DNA of 64,000 nt, taken from positions 1,984,001 to 2,048,000 of the forward strand of contig JADFUC010000954.1 of the NCBI GenBank assembly GCA_019722365.1. The letters run 5' to 3'. A program made the translations under genes and the position numbers. Source of the stretch: Lithospermum erythrorhizon. Taxonomy: Eukaryota; Streptophyta; Magnoliopsida; Boraginales; Boraginaceae. The notes beneath the pieces are model-generated. The model did not search any database and was not told the DNA's origin. It saw only the letters and a list, made by a program, of their open reading frames with translations. Positions 47,965 through 60,612 of this stretch are shown here, piece by piece. The first letter of the stretch is position 1, and each line of letters starts with the position of its first letter.

Positions 47965-48763
47965 GGGAAGAATCACACAATGGACCAGTAAACTATGGTT
48001 AAAGACCTGGCTTAGCGAGTTGAAATGTCAAAGTGAAGAACCTCGTTTGGCATTCTGGTATTCTCCTTCTCCAGATGTTTGCCCTTACAATATTGCCAAA
48101 ATGAGGGGGTAGGTCTATGTTTTCTATTATTTTGGCATTGGTTTTATATTTTGGATTCCCTTGTGGGAACTCTACACCATTTTAATTGTACAAGGCGCAA
48201 AAACATCATTTACATTATGCTATAAATTAATTCGCAAGAATAATTGGAGTATTGTTATTGGTTTCCTTGGTCTTTTTCCTATGTTATTGAGTTATCCTAT
48301 ATTGTGTGTGTTTCGTTCTGAACTTTTGGTATTTCGCTTTGGACCTGAATAAGTAATCTGTTTGTGTGATTGATCAAATACTCTAGGTCTGTGTAAGTCC
48401 CATAAATGGGACCATGAAAGTACTGATTGATGTTTTCTGTACCTCCAGTTTGATATTCTATAATCTGGACTAGAACAATTAGACTGGCCATTGAAATGAA
48501 GATATTATTTTATAACATTTAATAAAAATATTATTTTCAATATTCATTACTATTAGCATGATAATTTACATTCAAATCATAGTCATTTATCTCAATTATA
48601 TAAGATTTTTTTAATATTGCTAATTAGAAGTCAAACTTTACAATTTTTGGGAACGAAGCCTGTAACGAGTATTTATTTACTTTTAGGATTTTTAATTACT
48701 TGAAGTTGTTAATAAAGACTAGAAAGAAGGGAGATGATGAATTGAGAGAAATTTGCCTAACTA
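47965..48763. other. 3' flank of the synthase gene; no gene seen
   Basis: Probably 3' UTR to about 48,350. Around 48,500-48,650 there are motifs (CATGATAATTTACATTCAAA, GAAGTCAAACTTTACAATTT) like the inside and right half of the Stowaway-like elements elsewhere in the window, so a degenerate MITE is likely, but its ends are unclear. Confidence 0.35.
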
Positions 48764-49410
48764 GCACATTTTTGAAGCATTTTTAATTTCTAACATCCTT
48801 TTAAAAATTTGTTAGATAAAGATCATTCTTTCGAAAGACAAACTATCCCTTAAAAACTTAAGCACTTTCTTACCCCTCATTTTCTTCCTCTTCATTTTAC
48901 ACCATCACTAAACTTAACCATCACTACCAACCACCACCCCCACCACGTACTGCCCACCCTCCTTCCCATACCTCTGCCCCCTCCTTCTCCTATTTCCACT
49001 GCTCCCCTTTCCCCAGATCCGCCACCCCTCCCTTTCCCTACCCCCGTTACACTCCCTCCATGGTTTCGCAACCCTCTCCCCAACCCCCGGTTTCAGCAAA
49101 AACCCCACCCCCTATCCCCTCGATAGCACCCCCTCCCCTTTCTTCATTCAAGGACTCCCCCTCTTATGCAATTCGATTTTAGAGAAAAGATAAGTGCAGG
49201 GCAAATACTTGGCAGGAAGGAAGGCAGAGTGGCATGGGAAGCCGAGAAGGGCAAAATGTGGTTGGGGTTTCATGTTAAATGAAAGTGAAAGAAGCATTTA
49301 AGGGAGTATGCCATTAGTTTTTAAGGTAGTACTACTTTTCAAGAGTGAAAGTGCCTATTCTAACAAAGCTTTTAAAAAGGATGCTAGAAATTAAGAGTCA
49401 TTCAAAAGCA
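48764..49410. mobile_element. Foldback element with long inverted repeats and C-rich core, about 650 bp
   Basis: The left arm reads TTTTTAATTTCTAACATCCT then TTTAAAAATTTGTTAGA. The reverse complement of the right arm reads CTCTTAATTTCTAGCATCCT then TTTTAAAAGCTTTGTTAGA. Similarity continues inward through CTTAAAAAC for roughly 100 bases in total. The core (48,900-49,140) is strikingly C-rich on the plus strand, such as CCACCACCCCCACCACG. Antisense Gly-rich frames there are by-products. Superfamily not certain; Mutator-like is plausible. Confidence 0.7.
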
Positions 49411-50027
49411 GTTTAATTAATAAATTTCACGAATTGATAACCTACCTTCTTTTCTTTATCTCCTTTCATATTTTTAGTTGTATACGAGTAAAATTGTTCA
49501 TGTATTTAGTGGTTAAACCAATTATTCCGCTTAAGCAACCATATAATTGATGACATCAGATAATTTTATAATAAAAAACATATATATGAGTTAAGAATTT
49601 TCTCCCTAGGCATAAGTGAAAGGCCAAACTTTTCACAACCATCTTTCGTGTCTTAACTCTTTGACTCATTAGACCTCCTTAATTTCAAGCTTAACCATCT
49701 CTAGTGGCTTTACTCGTCGACACATTAGTCCTTATCAATTACAAGCTTATCTCTCATTAATCTTAATTATTTATTTTTAATCATTGATACATATCGACAA
49801 TCAATCCTCTTTGTTATACATATTTTCTTAACCAACGTCCATATGTATTTATTTTTTGTAAAACTTTTAAATTCTAATGAAATTACCATATTACAAATTT
49901 ATTAAGATTTTCATATATAATTATTGTGATTATTTGATATATTTATTAATCATTCATATATTAATTTAAATAAATTTATAAGAAATAAATATTATTTATA
50001 TACATGAATGTCAGTGAATCAGAAATA
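49411..50027. other. AT-rich spacer with nothing recognisable
   Basis: No long frame, no inverted repeat and no RNA-like structure was noticed between the foldback element and the CACTA-type terminus. Confidence 0.35.
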
Positions 50028-50160
50028 CACTACTACAAAAAAGCACTTGGCAAGACTTCAAAAATCACAAAAGGCACCAAAAACGCTTATTATAATAGAC
50101 GCTGGCTTCTAAGTGTTTTAACTTGTAGGCGCCTATAAGCTTAACCAACCTGCATAACAC
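50028..50160 (+). mobile_element. CACTA-type left terminus
   Basis: CACTACTACAAAAAAGCACT, followed by AGACGCTGGCTTCTAAGTG-like and GTAGGCGCCTATAAGC-like motifs, matches the start and subterminal region of plant CACTA elements. Its mate was not located within the window. The terminus is homologous to the reversed right end at 24340-24356 but the adjoining sequence differs, so it is probably another family. Confidence 0.5.
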
Positions 50161-51595
50161 TTCAAGCCATATAAGTTAATAATTTGTAATATGCTTTTCT
50201 TATTATGTACATTTCTTATAAACAAACACAAAGATAACAAAAAAGCGTGAATATAAAAAATAAATTCAAAACATTTTATAAACCATAATTGCCAACATTT
50301 TATTCAAAAACATAACCCAACAAACATCGCTCAAACGTATATCAACGTATCTGAATGCTTATACAAACGTATATCAGCGTATCAAGTCAAATGATGGTCA
50401 AATGTATATATATCAATGAAGTTCTCATCATTCTCTATCTAATGCTCGAGATATTCATTCAAGCAGACATAAATTAATACCCCACCTTCCTCGACTCGAG
50501 TAATTGTTATCATCAAGAAATGTCCGACAACGACGCTATGATAATCGAAAAGAAAACGTTATACATACATCTCCCTAATACGAAGCGAACGATTCTCGAT
50601 CTAATATCAAAATCTAAGTATTAAAAAAGGACTTACAATAAAAGAAAGAATCGCATCACGGATTCTAAGATATCCCCAATAAAACAAACGTACATACAAT
50701 CCACACATGCCGCATTTCACCCCGCTTCAATAATCGATACGCCATTCAAAACCAAAGTATAACCCCGAATCGTAAGAATCAAATTATTGTTGCCGAAATG
50801 TAAAACATACCTCCACGCTAACCTAACGATTCTGATCAACATCTTTCTATTTACAAGACTTTGCTTTTTTGGTGTCTCGAGCATACATTCATAATCCTAT
50901 AATAACAAATACATTATGAACAAGTTCACAACATTGTTGAACCACCTACGATTGGGCCAGGTAAATTGAAAAAAATACTAATCTCGTTGCTAATATTTTT
51001 GAAATTTATGCTAATGTATACAAATTAGTTGAGAAGTTATTATATGTGTTTCTGAAAAATAAATTATGGACAAGCAATCGTTTGACTGACTTTTTACTAT
51101 ACATTTTCTTATTTCTCATTTATTTGTAATTTCATATCTTTATCATTCAAAATGATCAAATATGTTTTCTATAACTAATTTATTATTATTATTATTTCAA
51201 TTTTTGAAATCATTAAATGTTATCATTAAATACATTGAAATTAATAGACTAACACTTATTTTTGTTTCTACTTTTTATAACTTTAACTCTGTTTAGTTAA
51301 TATTTTATGACAAAATATATAGCATTCTTAATATAATAATAATACTATTGTAACGTACACTAGAAAAAGTTTTTAGTTTTTATTTTTATCATACGACCTG
51401 AATTCTTAAAAGGTCGTCTAGGCCATATTTTCAATAATCAAAATAAAAATATTATAGTCTCGTTTAACGATACATATCACTTTGATTTTAATTAAAATGA
51501 TAAAATTAACATGTAGTAAAGTAGCTAGTTCATATGAATTTGTGGAAAGATTGTCCAGTTTTCGGTTTTGATGAATTGATATATATATATATAAC

Positions 51596-51757
51596 TTATA
51601 ATAATGAAAAGTATTAGTTAAACCTAACATAAAACTTACATCAATAATTTTATATATTCAAACTAATTACTCTACTTAACCTACAATAATGAAAAGTATT
51701 AGTTAAATCTAAAACAAAACTTACATCAATAATTTTATGTATTCAAACTAATTCTAC
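51596..51757. repeat. Tandem duplication, period 85 bp
   Basis: ATAATGAAAAGTATTAGTTA followed by AAACTTACATCAATAATTTT and ATTCAAACTAATT occurs twice with anchors at 51601 and 51686, differing at only a few positions. It sits just upstream of the LTR, next to a decayed MITE end (GGAAAGATTGTCCAGTTTTC). Confidence 0.75.
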
Positions 51758-51789
51758 ATGAACAATTTTCCCGGGACACAAATCAAGTA

Positions 51790-53108
51790 ACAATCAGGAA
51801 AAGATCTTCGAGTATGGCTTCGTTACTTAGAAAGTGGCACATATGTAAACGCGTCAATTAAGAAAATTTTTAGAATCTTCCTATATATTTCTTCATGAAA
51901 TACGCTCCCATATGACTCAAGGCAAAAGACTTCCATGTAAATCGACGGCTCATATTTTGCCTCAAAATCAACTGTTAAGATCAGAATCCATGCGATCAGC
52001 TGACAACTAATCGTAAGAAGTTCTCGAAAGTTCTATAAATACTTAAGGCAACCGAAATTTAACTCCCACAAACTCTAAAAATATTCCTAGAGAATTTAGC
52101 ACATAAAAACAACTCCTCAATATTTACAATAAAAACCTCTCAAGATGTTTCTTCGTGTAAAAATCACCACAAAACCACCACGTAACCACCAAAACATTCA
52201 AATCTTCAACCTAAATTTCAAATAAAGACCTAATCAAGAACGGCTTTTAAGAACACAAAAGTCTTCAATACCAAATAGGCGACTAATTCAAGAAGCTGGG
52301 TTGAATTCACGCCACAAACGCCAGTAAATTTGTGAACAACACCTAAAAAACTAATTTGCAGAATCGGGACGTTTCGACCTCACAAATCAAATCACTACAG
52401 ATTGAAGCCAAAAAAGGCCCGGTAAGAAATCTAGGTATATAAGCTGTATTAGCCCGTGTCTACATGCGTCAAGAAACACGGAGTGTACCGCTAAGGCACC
52501 TCTTGACAAGAACAAACATATCCACATGCGTAGCACCAAGACGTGAGTAAACTCAAGCAAACACCTTAACTCGCCCACTGCATTTGATCAAGCCGCGGCG
52601 TACCCAAGCTGGGGACATTACATCCAAATCAAGTCTCGCCCCACACCAAGTCCAAAAGACCAAGATCAAGTCTATACAACCACATCGGGAGTAAAGCTAA
52701 GGCACCCCGGATCGGACCATATCCAACTCAAAAGCACCAAGTCCAAGACTAAGCTCTCTATCCAAAGATGTGATCACACGGGTTCAGACCTCATCCAGCC
52801 TAGATCATATAACGGTCCAAGGACACAACCAGTTCCTCGTACCAAGATCTCATAACGTCCAAAGAGGAACCAAATTTCATTCCAAGCTTCCTAAAACCAG
52901 TCCAAGACTCAACCAAGTCTAAGACTACATCAAACCAAGTACAACATCTCAAGAAGTCGGCAATCCGCTTAAAGACCATCGGGGATCGATACGAATCCTC
53001 AATCGCTTGTTAAATCTTCTTTGTACCTAGAAAGGTTTCCCAAAGGGGTTTTATTGGATTGGTGCACATACTCATAAATAATAAAATCTTTCTACGCGTT
53101 ATAAATCT
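51790..53108 (+). mobile_element. LTR of a decayed retrotransposon (about 1.3 kb)
   Basis: A TATA box CTATAAATAC lies at 52033-52042 and an AATAAAAT polyadenylation-like motif near 53080. Right after it comes TTGGCACTCCCGGTGGGATT at about 53108, which has the look of the primer-binding region following an LTR in Gypsy elements. Ordered similarity to 16.6-17.9 kb supports a repeated family. The exact left end is unclear and no second LTR was found on the right side. Confidence 0.5.
52034..52041 (+). promoter_or_regulatory. TATA box of the LTR
   Basis: TATAAATA is followed by CTTAAGGCAACCG, the likely start of LTR-driven transcription. The LTR-like copy at 16.6-17.9 kb has TATAAAAT at the corresponding place. 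Confidence 0.45.
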
Positions 53109-56100
53109 TGGCACTCCCGGTGGGATTATCTCTACTCTTTGTCATTCCTGACTCACAGAGATGCTTCCACACATAAACACGGCTAAGATCTCTAGCAAAA
53201 ATCCAGATGCCTAAAATTGTTCAAGCATGTCCTATCCCATGTGTAATATGTAGCTGAGTACCCCTGAGGCCTAAAGCCCACCCAACCGTAGGATTCATCA
53301 CTCATCTTGCTGGTGGTTCACACCCAAATTTTACCATAAAGAAGTCTCATTACTAACTCCGCTAGCTCCTATACGCTAGCAACGATTTATTAATGAAATA
53401 ACCTCGAAAAAGAGGCTTCTCCTCACGGCGCGCATCGAAGACTGCCAAACAAGTACAATGCCGATAACTCGGTATCCCATATAGCTAGGAAGATTATCGG
53501 TCATGAAGGCTGGAAATGGGTGCAAGCAGTACCGGTTTAGCTTGGGTGAACCGAGCCTCCGGGGCTGCTCTCCTCCAAAACCACATCGGAGACACTTTAG
53601 ACATCTCCACAGCAAGCCTCGAGCATGCCTCAAAGGCAGCCAACAAAGGCTACGGGTGCACCAGTTGTCTCGGCTGACGGAACAATCCCCGTAGCACAAC
53701 CTCGTGCGCTTCATACTGGGCACCAAAAGATAACCAGAAGCAGGTCACATATTCATACCCTATATCAAACCCTATACCTACCGTGATGATCAACTCAAGA
53801 CGCCATGGCTATCAAATTCTCCTGTGATTCCAACAACATGAGTTTGAAACCCCAACAACATATAGCCCACTTGTCAGACATGCAATAACGCTGGGGATAA
53901 ACGGGATCATACGGCTAAACAAGCCTATCTGATCACTCAAAGGGAACGATTCGAGCTGGGTACAATCGAAATGAATCACCCACTATTAACGGGGCTTGGG
54001 GCACAATTGAACGCGAACGGTTAGCATGTCGATATATTCCCGACCAACGCCCGGAAGCGTACGCAAAGACGTTCTATAATGCACTTCATAAACAGATGGA
54101 GAAAGATGTGCCCTAAATGCGAAGATAAGCCGTTAGAAACATGTTATAAACATTGCATTCAAGGTACGCAGACCGGACCTCGCAATACATCCCGGCAGGT
54201 ATAACGCCTGTGAAATTCGAGCAAATTTATCACCCCGAGCTCAGCAGATATGGAACTAACCATAGCCGCAAATAAAAGAGAAGCCGATCGGACGGCTCTG
54301 AGAAAGCAAAGATCCTCCGTAGCTAAATAAGAGTCAAAAAACTGGGTGGACACCACCCCTTGGGTGGTCAAAGTGCTAAGGAATCAAGCACGCGCGATCA
54401 ACTCAAATCCATGTTTTCATCAAAACTAAAAAGAACAGAGATTGCCTTTCCTGACCCCGCAGAAAGCAAACGCCTCTCACTAAAAAAGAGCAAGAAATGT
54501 GCCAAAAGAAATCCATTCTTTTGACTCTCGATATTCCTCGGATGTTCAAGAGACGCGAAAGTGCCAAGCCTGCAGTTTACCTTAACCAAAGCACCTTAGG
54601 AAGAAATCGGGGAGCACAAAAAAGGATTACTACAAGTACCACGTAGTACTAGGTCATCCTACAGAAGCGCTCAGTATTCAAAGACAATGCGACGGACTTA
54701 GTCTGAGCAGGGAGAAATTTGCTAGAGGAAGTTATACAAAGCCTCACACCATACCACTCTTATCGCCATCCTGACTCCATCAAGTTACATACTGTGATGA
54801 CTTCAAGCAGACGCAAACTAGAACTCAAAAAGGTATGGACTACCTTGACTCGAGTCATGTACAGATATAGATAGCTCAACATCAAAGAAAACAAAATCCC
54901 CAAACCTTCACTATCACCTTTTATAGACAAAGCACCTACCACTCTAGAAGACGCCGATCACAACTCCGCCCAATTTTATGTGTCTAGATATATATACGGA
55001 AAAGAAGATTATATCAGTATTATGTCAACAACATCCACCTCCCAAACGTTGAAACTTGTGGGTATCTCAACCAATGAAATGCTAGCCTCAGATTCTAATG
55101 GCTGTGGGTTCAATCAAATGCCAACGAGTTTCTAGTAAAGCGTAGCCCTACACTTAACGATGGGGGAGAACCGAAACCACATCTTGGTTCTAAGTGCATC
55201 GATGCTGCAGCCACATACAATGTCCTATCGTAGCACTACTATCTGCAACAAAGAAGGCAGTCAGCTTCTATCTTATACCAAGAATCAGTGAGCTTGCAGC
55301 ATGGCAAAATAACTAAGGCCGATAAAATCCTTTCACAAATGGAAGAGTCTACACTCACTGCAGCCAAGTACCATCGTAAAGTTAAGGTAACTGTGTCTTC
55401 ACAATGCTGTTAATTGTGAATTGCCCTGCAGTCAGAGCCCCAACCTTCCTGAAAGGATCATGAACCCCAAAAAGCACAAAAGTGCCTGTACTCTAATACC
55501 AAATTGGAAAAAAGCAGTGATCACCACTAGTGAGCCATGCGCCACCACAGTTTTGGACCAAAAGCTATTAGACAACCACGGGGTCAAAACAGACTCCAAT
55601 GGCAAGACAACCCTGAAGACAAGTTCTAAGTTACCTCCATGACAGTTTACGGTCTAAATAAAACACGTAAGACGCTACAACAAGTGGGTATGCCAAATAA
55701 AAGTCCATCAACTGACTGGGTATTCTTAAATCTCCGGGCCAACCTTCCGGGACGTCGAGTAAACAACCAACAGAAGAGTCACCTAATGTATGCTTTAAAG
55801 AAAATAAACGAAGTCAATATTCCTAAGATCGGGGGGCAAAGTGTAAAAGCCATAACCCAACTCCTACAAAGCGACTCTATTTTCGGAAATGACCGGGAGA
55901 GCCAACTTCAACCCTACGGTGAACAAGAAGAGAAAATAGAGTTCGACCTCAGTGTTTCAGCAACATTGGCGAAGCCGGAACGGCGCATACCTTATGTGGC
56001 CACATTCTTAAATTAAAAAGCAATACCCGTTGTCCCTATCCTGTGAGTAAGAGAAACTACGGCCACCTCCCATGCTTATCAAGGAGGAAAGACGAAGACG

Positions 56101-56539
56101 CTGAGCAGATTTTACCATGATAAACACTCAACATGGGTAATTTCTGTAAGAGGTGTAGAATTAAATCCAAAGACTATGTTCGCGAAAGCAAACCATACGG
56201 GAGAGTATTCGGGTGACAACCAAATCAACCCACACTCGATAAAGCTCCTCGCCAGACGTTACCATCCAACATCCCAAGAGCATCCATGAACACATTGTGA
56301 ATGATCTGTCATCAACGATGCCCAAGTACGTAGTTTTCAACAACACCCATCTTCGTAAAAACAATCGATCGTCGAGACTTCAAGCTCGACATGAAACTAC
56401 CAAGATCAAAACAAGTGATAACACTTTAATCAAACCCCAAGTGTTCTTAAGACCCATGTTATTGCTTGGACAATCCCTCCCGAGCAATAAGGCGATAAAT
56501 CCACTCAAATCTCTACCTGTGAACACGAGTAGCAACCGG

Positions 56540-56840
56540 GCTCCAACCCTTCGGTACGAGGATAACTTACCTATACCCCTCAGCATAAGGATACCGTAAT
56601 AAACCCTCCGGTTGACAGGATAAACCGCCAACTTTACTCCTAAACACAAGTATAAACCACCAACACCTCTCTGATATATGAGACACCTACCATAGCCCTC
56701 CCGAGCACGAGGGATAAGGTTAACTTACCTATCGACTCCTGAACACTAGAATAAACTGAAATCCTTTCGGATACGAGCATAACATTCTATAAACTCCTCG
56801 CATGGTATAAACTCCGCCTAATTACCCTCTCGATAATGAA
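56540..56840 (+). repeat. Short imperfect repeats in retrotransposon interior
   Basis: Variants of CGGTACGAGGATAACTTACC and CCTCCGGTTGACAGGATAAA recur, for example at 56550, 56606, 56700 (CCCGAGCACGAGGGATAAGG) and 56774. Spacing is irregular, roughly 40-90 bases. Confidence 0.45.
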
Positions 56841-57479
56841 GCAAAAAGATCAAACTCAACCGTGTCACTCTTGATCCTTTGTGGGCACGTAGCAACTCTG
56901 GAATCTCCAAGTGCGTAAGAACTATAAACAAATAAATTCTATTTTTGTTCCAAGCTCCTTGCGATAGCATAAAAACATCTACAATGCCGAAGCACACACT
57001 ACTGTGGTGCCTCTCTCTCTTATCACTTTGTGAACCACGCTAAAGTCAAAGACACCCCACATGTGTACATAACACCGTGAGAAAGGAACTACGCTGGGTC
57101 CCCAAGACTCTAATAGCAAAACGGGTTAAAGAGAAAACCTCTACCCTTTATGTGACGCTCCCTCACTGAGAATCAAAGTCCCACAATGAGGAAAAGTTAG
57201 AAAAAAAAGACTTATGAAAACACTCTAAAGTATTCAAGGTCCCCTCTCTGGTCCTAACAGTTTCTCCTAGGCTCACTGACTATGCCCCCACTGTTAGTGT
57301 GGATATTCGAACAATGAGTATATCAAGAAAATTACCTAATAAATCCAGTTCTGTAAAGCAAACACATCCCTTAAGAATTGGCGATCCTTCCACCAACATG
57401 CAAACTTCGATCTCCTGAATATTCAACACATGAATATTCATCCAAATAGACGCCCAATAATAAGTTTTCGAAAGTCAGT

Positions 57480-57850
57480 CGTAAATTATATCCCATCCTG
57501 TCCAATAAGCCTCTAAAGCCGGACAATGCCATCCTGACTAATAAGCTGCTAAGGCTAGTAAAAAATACATGGACATCCTGACTAACAAGTTTCAAGCGCC
57601 AATCCGAATATATCATATCATGTCCACAAGCTCTCTACACCGACACGTCATCATCCCGACTAATAAGATGCAAAGCGTCACCAGAATACATCCCGCCCAA
57701 AGAACTCCTCTAAAGTGATTTGATGCTGTCATCCCGACTAATAAGTCGTCAGCCTGTGTATTAATATATCCAACTCGTCCAATAAGCCTCTAAAGCCGGG
57801 AGGAGGTCATCCCGACTAAGGTCAAGTCATAAGGCTCCTAGATTGTAACT
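57480..57850 (+). repeat. Tandem repeats CATCCCGACTAATAAG / CGTCCAATAAGCCTCTAAAGCC
   Basis: CATCC(C/T)GACTAA(T/C)AAG occurs at about 57531, 57573, 57650 and 57730, with a shorter copy at 57807. TCCAATAAGCCTCTAAAGCCG(G) occurs at about 57500 and 57778. The two motifs share AATAAGnnnnAAAGC, so they look like variants of one unit of about 40 bases. Such arrays are known near the 3' side of some plant Gypsy elements. Confidence 0.65.
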
Positions 57851-58800
57851 CCTGCACTGCATTCAACTTGGATCCGGGACTGTGCCTGCCGAGGACACGG
57901 GTTGCCCTCGAGAAAAGAAATTGAACATGGAAATGAAATGAGAGGGACGGTTCCACCGGATCCTCCCCGCTGCGTGTAATCACCAGTATCAGAGGGAAAC
58001 TCCGTTATTCGGAGTCTCTAATAAGTATAGCCCGCTAACGCGATAATACCGTATGGTGCGAGTGATATTCTCAGTCTACGCACTCAACCTGGGCTCACAT
58101 CATATCCCACATAATTACGTGACCCTCAAAGGATCTAAAATTCAATAGTCGGGAAGTTACTTAATGCAACTAGTTGGCTCGGACGGTGGATCTACACACT
58201 ACCAAGCAGAAACATCCAAACCCACTACCATGAACAAAGCATGCACAAGGGTAACAGTATATGTAGTGCGCTACACCCCACCACAATAACCCACCCATAT
58301 CCTAATTCCTAAAAGAAAGCTCCTCAAAGTTGAGTGACAAATATCAAACTAAAGAAGCTATGATGCTCAATTGGGAGTCCCAAAGAATACACTAATATAC
58401 GCCGAGTGTAACGTGAGTGAAAGCACTAGAACAAATCCTCTAGACTCGAAGGCCTTCGCGGTAGCCGTGTCCCAACACGGGGTACGCTATGTGAGCGAAC
58501 AATATGTCTAAGTCCAACATAGATCAAAGCTATAATCATCCAAGAAAGTACGTGATTCTCTCGAGAATCTATAGTAGCACCGCTATGATCCGTAATCCAA
58601 GTGGCTCAGACTAAGTCAAGGGTCACTATCCTGCAGCTATAATCGAGCCTAATTATTCTTCTATGTGCATGGCACTGGCCAATTTGCGAGCTTTATTCCT
58701 GGGAGTCACCAATGAAATTGTATTCATCAATGAAGTAGACTTATATTCACAAGGACAAAGACTGCTATCAAGAGGTAAGCGGACCAAAGGTAACTTCATG

Positions 58801-59876
58801 CTATTTAATTTTTAATTAAACCGCTACAAGAACACTATTAGGAGACCAAAAGTCGCAATCCTCGACGCCACTACGATCATTTCGTAATTATCTCCGCTCC
58901 TAAATCAAGTATCATTTATTTTCTAATTTTATTAATCTATTCATATAATAAATCAATTATAACTTCAAAATTTAGTTATTTTTTATTGTGTAAAAATCAC
59001 CAAATTTAATTATTAATTTTTTTTCTTTAACGATATAAGTTACAAATTACATACGATATCAGATATTAATTAAATTTTAAACTAAAGAATGAACCCAAGT
59101 TCTCTAAAAAATAGCTTATCTTCAAAGATTGGTTTCTAAATAAACAATTGGTTTCACCTATCAGTTTTCCTCTATCTGAAGTGTATACAAAACTGGAATT
59201 AAACTGGAATTCCCTCAAAGTAAATAGTAAATACAAATAACGCCTAAAAATTCCAATTCCACACGAAACTGGGCACAAACAGCCTAAAAAATTCCACCTA
59301 CATGAAACCAAAGAAATATGTAATATTAATACCTACACGAAACTAAATACAAACAATGCCTAAAAATTCCACCTACACGAAACCAAAGAAATATGTATAA
59401 TATATTAATATGTATAATATATTCCTCTAATAGAAATCTAACGAGACTTTTTGAATTGAAGGAAGCACAACAATTCAAGTGATCAAAAAATTGTGAATAA
59501 AAAAAATGTTGATTAGGGATCAGATTGGTATAAATTAGGGTGCCCAAATTGTCGTAACAGGCTTGGGTTGGACACCCTTCTTACATATTTTAATGCAAGT
59601 ACTGACCACTCATCATATCCCATTAACTGCCTGAAGGATCATGAAATTTACCTCTTGCTTGTCTCATATTTTATACCCATCTAATAAGCTCCCATTTCTC
59701 AACTATACGATGTGGGAGTATATTATTTTATGGCATCTAATATGGTCTCATTTCTCAAATTAAATAAGCTTTTATCTAAACAAAAATGGAGGGGGGTAGA
59801 TTCATATTGTGATTATCATTTCACTATAACGAATTCGAAACGTTGATCAGTGATTCGATCTTCGTGATTCGATTGC
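58801..59876. other. AT-rich spacer with a short direct repeat
   Basis: No gene. CCTAAAAATTCCACCTACAC then GAAACCAAAGAAATATG occurs twice (about 59281 and 59357, period about 75), with a third diverged copy at about 59243. The change from C/A-biased to AT-rich DNA near 58,900 marks the approximate right edge of the retrotransposon block. Confidence 0.45.
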
Positions 59877-60004
59877 TCATGTTTCAATGTAGGTACAACC
59901 ATCAGAGGTAGTTTCATCAGAGTCAGGCGAAGGAGGAAGAAGCCTAGGCCGTTGAAGTTGGATATCATGGCAACCAGTGTGGAGCATATCATCAGTGGAA
60001 TTGG
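59877..60004 (-). other. Possible orphan terminal exon
   Basis: On the minus strand an acceptor-like CTTTTATCAG precedes position 60004. In one phase the sequence then reads NSTDDMLHTGCHDIQLQRPR and LLPPSPDSDETTSDG, ending at TGA 59877-59879, a composition typical of a protein tail. A second phase is also open, to 59816. I do not recognise the peptide. The first phase does not match the phase at the end of the preceding exon of the neighbouring gene (61185), so it is not simply that gene's alternative last exon. It may be a gene relic or chance. Confidence 0.25.
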
Positions 60005-60612
60005 CTGATAAAAGTCGGGACTCAGGAGCTTAAGTAATTCCAAACATCCTTCTTATGTAGGTCATGTATGCTAGATAGTGCTTTTTAAGTGATTTTATAA
60101 TTTAACGGTTAGAATAAAATAGAGACATTCTGAAAATTTCATAATTTATTGAAAAAATAATTATGCATGCATCATGCTATTGTTATATGACATGTTAATT
60201 GTCATTAGGCATAAGGCATGTTCTATTCCTGTAGTCTTCATTTATGCAAATTGGACATAAATATAACCTTCTCAGAAATATTTCACATAGAATTATGAAT
60301 TCCCAAACATAAGCTAAGTATAATTCAGGTATATCATCACATTAAGGATTCCCATTATAACTTCAATTGTCATTTTAACATTCCAAGATCACATATTGAA
60401 ATCACTGAGAATGCATAATTAAATGATAAATTTAGTGGAATTTTGATGATATTTTCAACCAAGATGATAATTTTGATTCAAATAAAAATTGCGTATTTAA
60501 AACCTCAAAGTTCCAAAAACTGGATGGTCAAGATGTTCATCACAAAAAACTAGATGTTCCAATCTGATGACCTAAGTTCCTTCCATCAATGAACAAAAAC
60601 AAGTTCTTTCCA

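Larger units (their letters stand above)
53109..58800 (+). mobile_element. Decayed internal region of an LTR retrotransposon
   Basis: Follows the LTR and primer-like site. It is higher in GC than its surroundings and strongly C/A-biased on the plus strand. No gag, protease, reverse transcriptase or integrase motif could be read; frames such as 55639-56016 (125 aa) and 53376-53726 on the minus strand match nothing I know. Stops are frequent in every frame. Two internal tandem-like zones (listed separately) recall Tat/Ogre-type Gypsy elements, which carry such repeats, but class assignment is inference. Confidence 0.4.

Noticed and set aside
48892..49108. Gly-rich minus-strand frames
   Set aside because: They are read-outs of the C-rich core of the foldback element.
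53376..53726. 116-codon minus-strand frame
   Set aside because: It overlaps a plus-strand frame in decayed retrotransposon DNA, and neither matches retroelement proteins.
55639..56016. 125-codon plus-strand frame
   Set aside because: It is the longest frame in the retrotransposon interior but no gag, protease or integrase motif is visible; kept only as part of the element.
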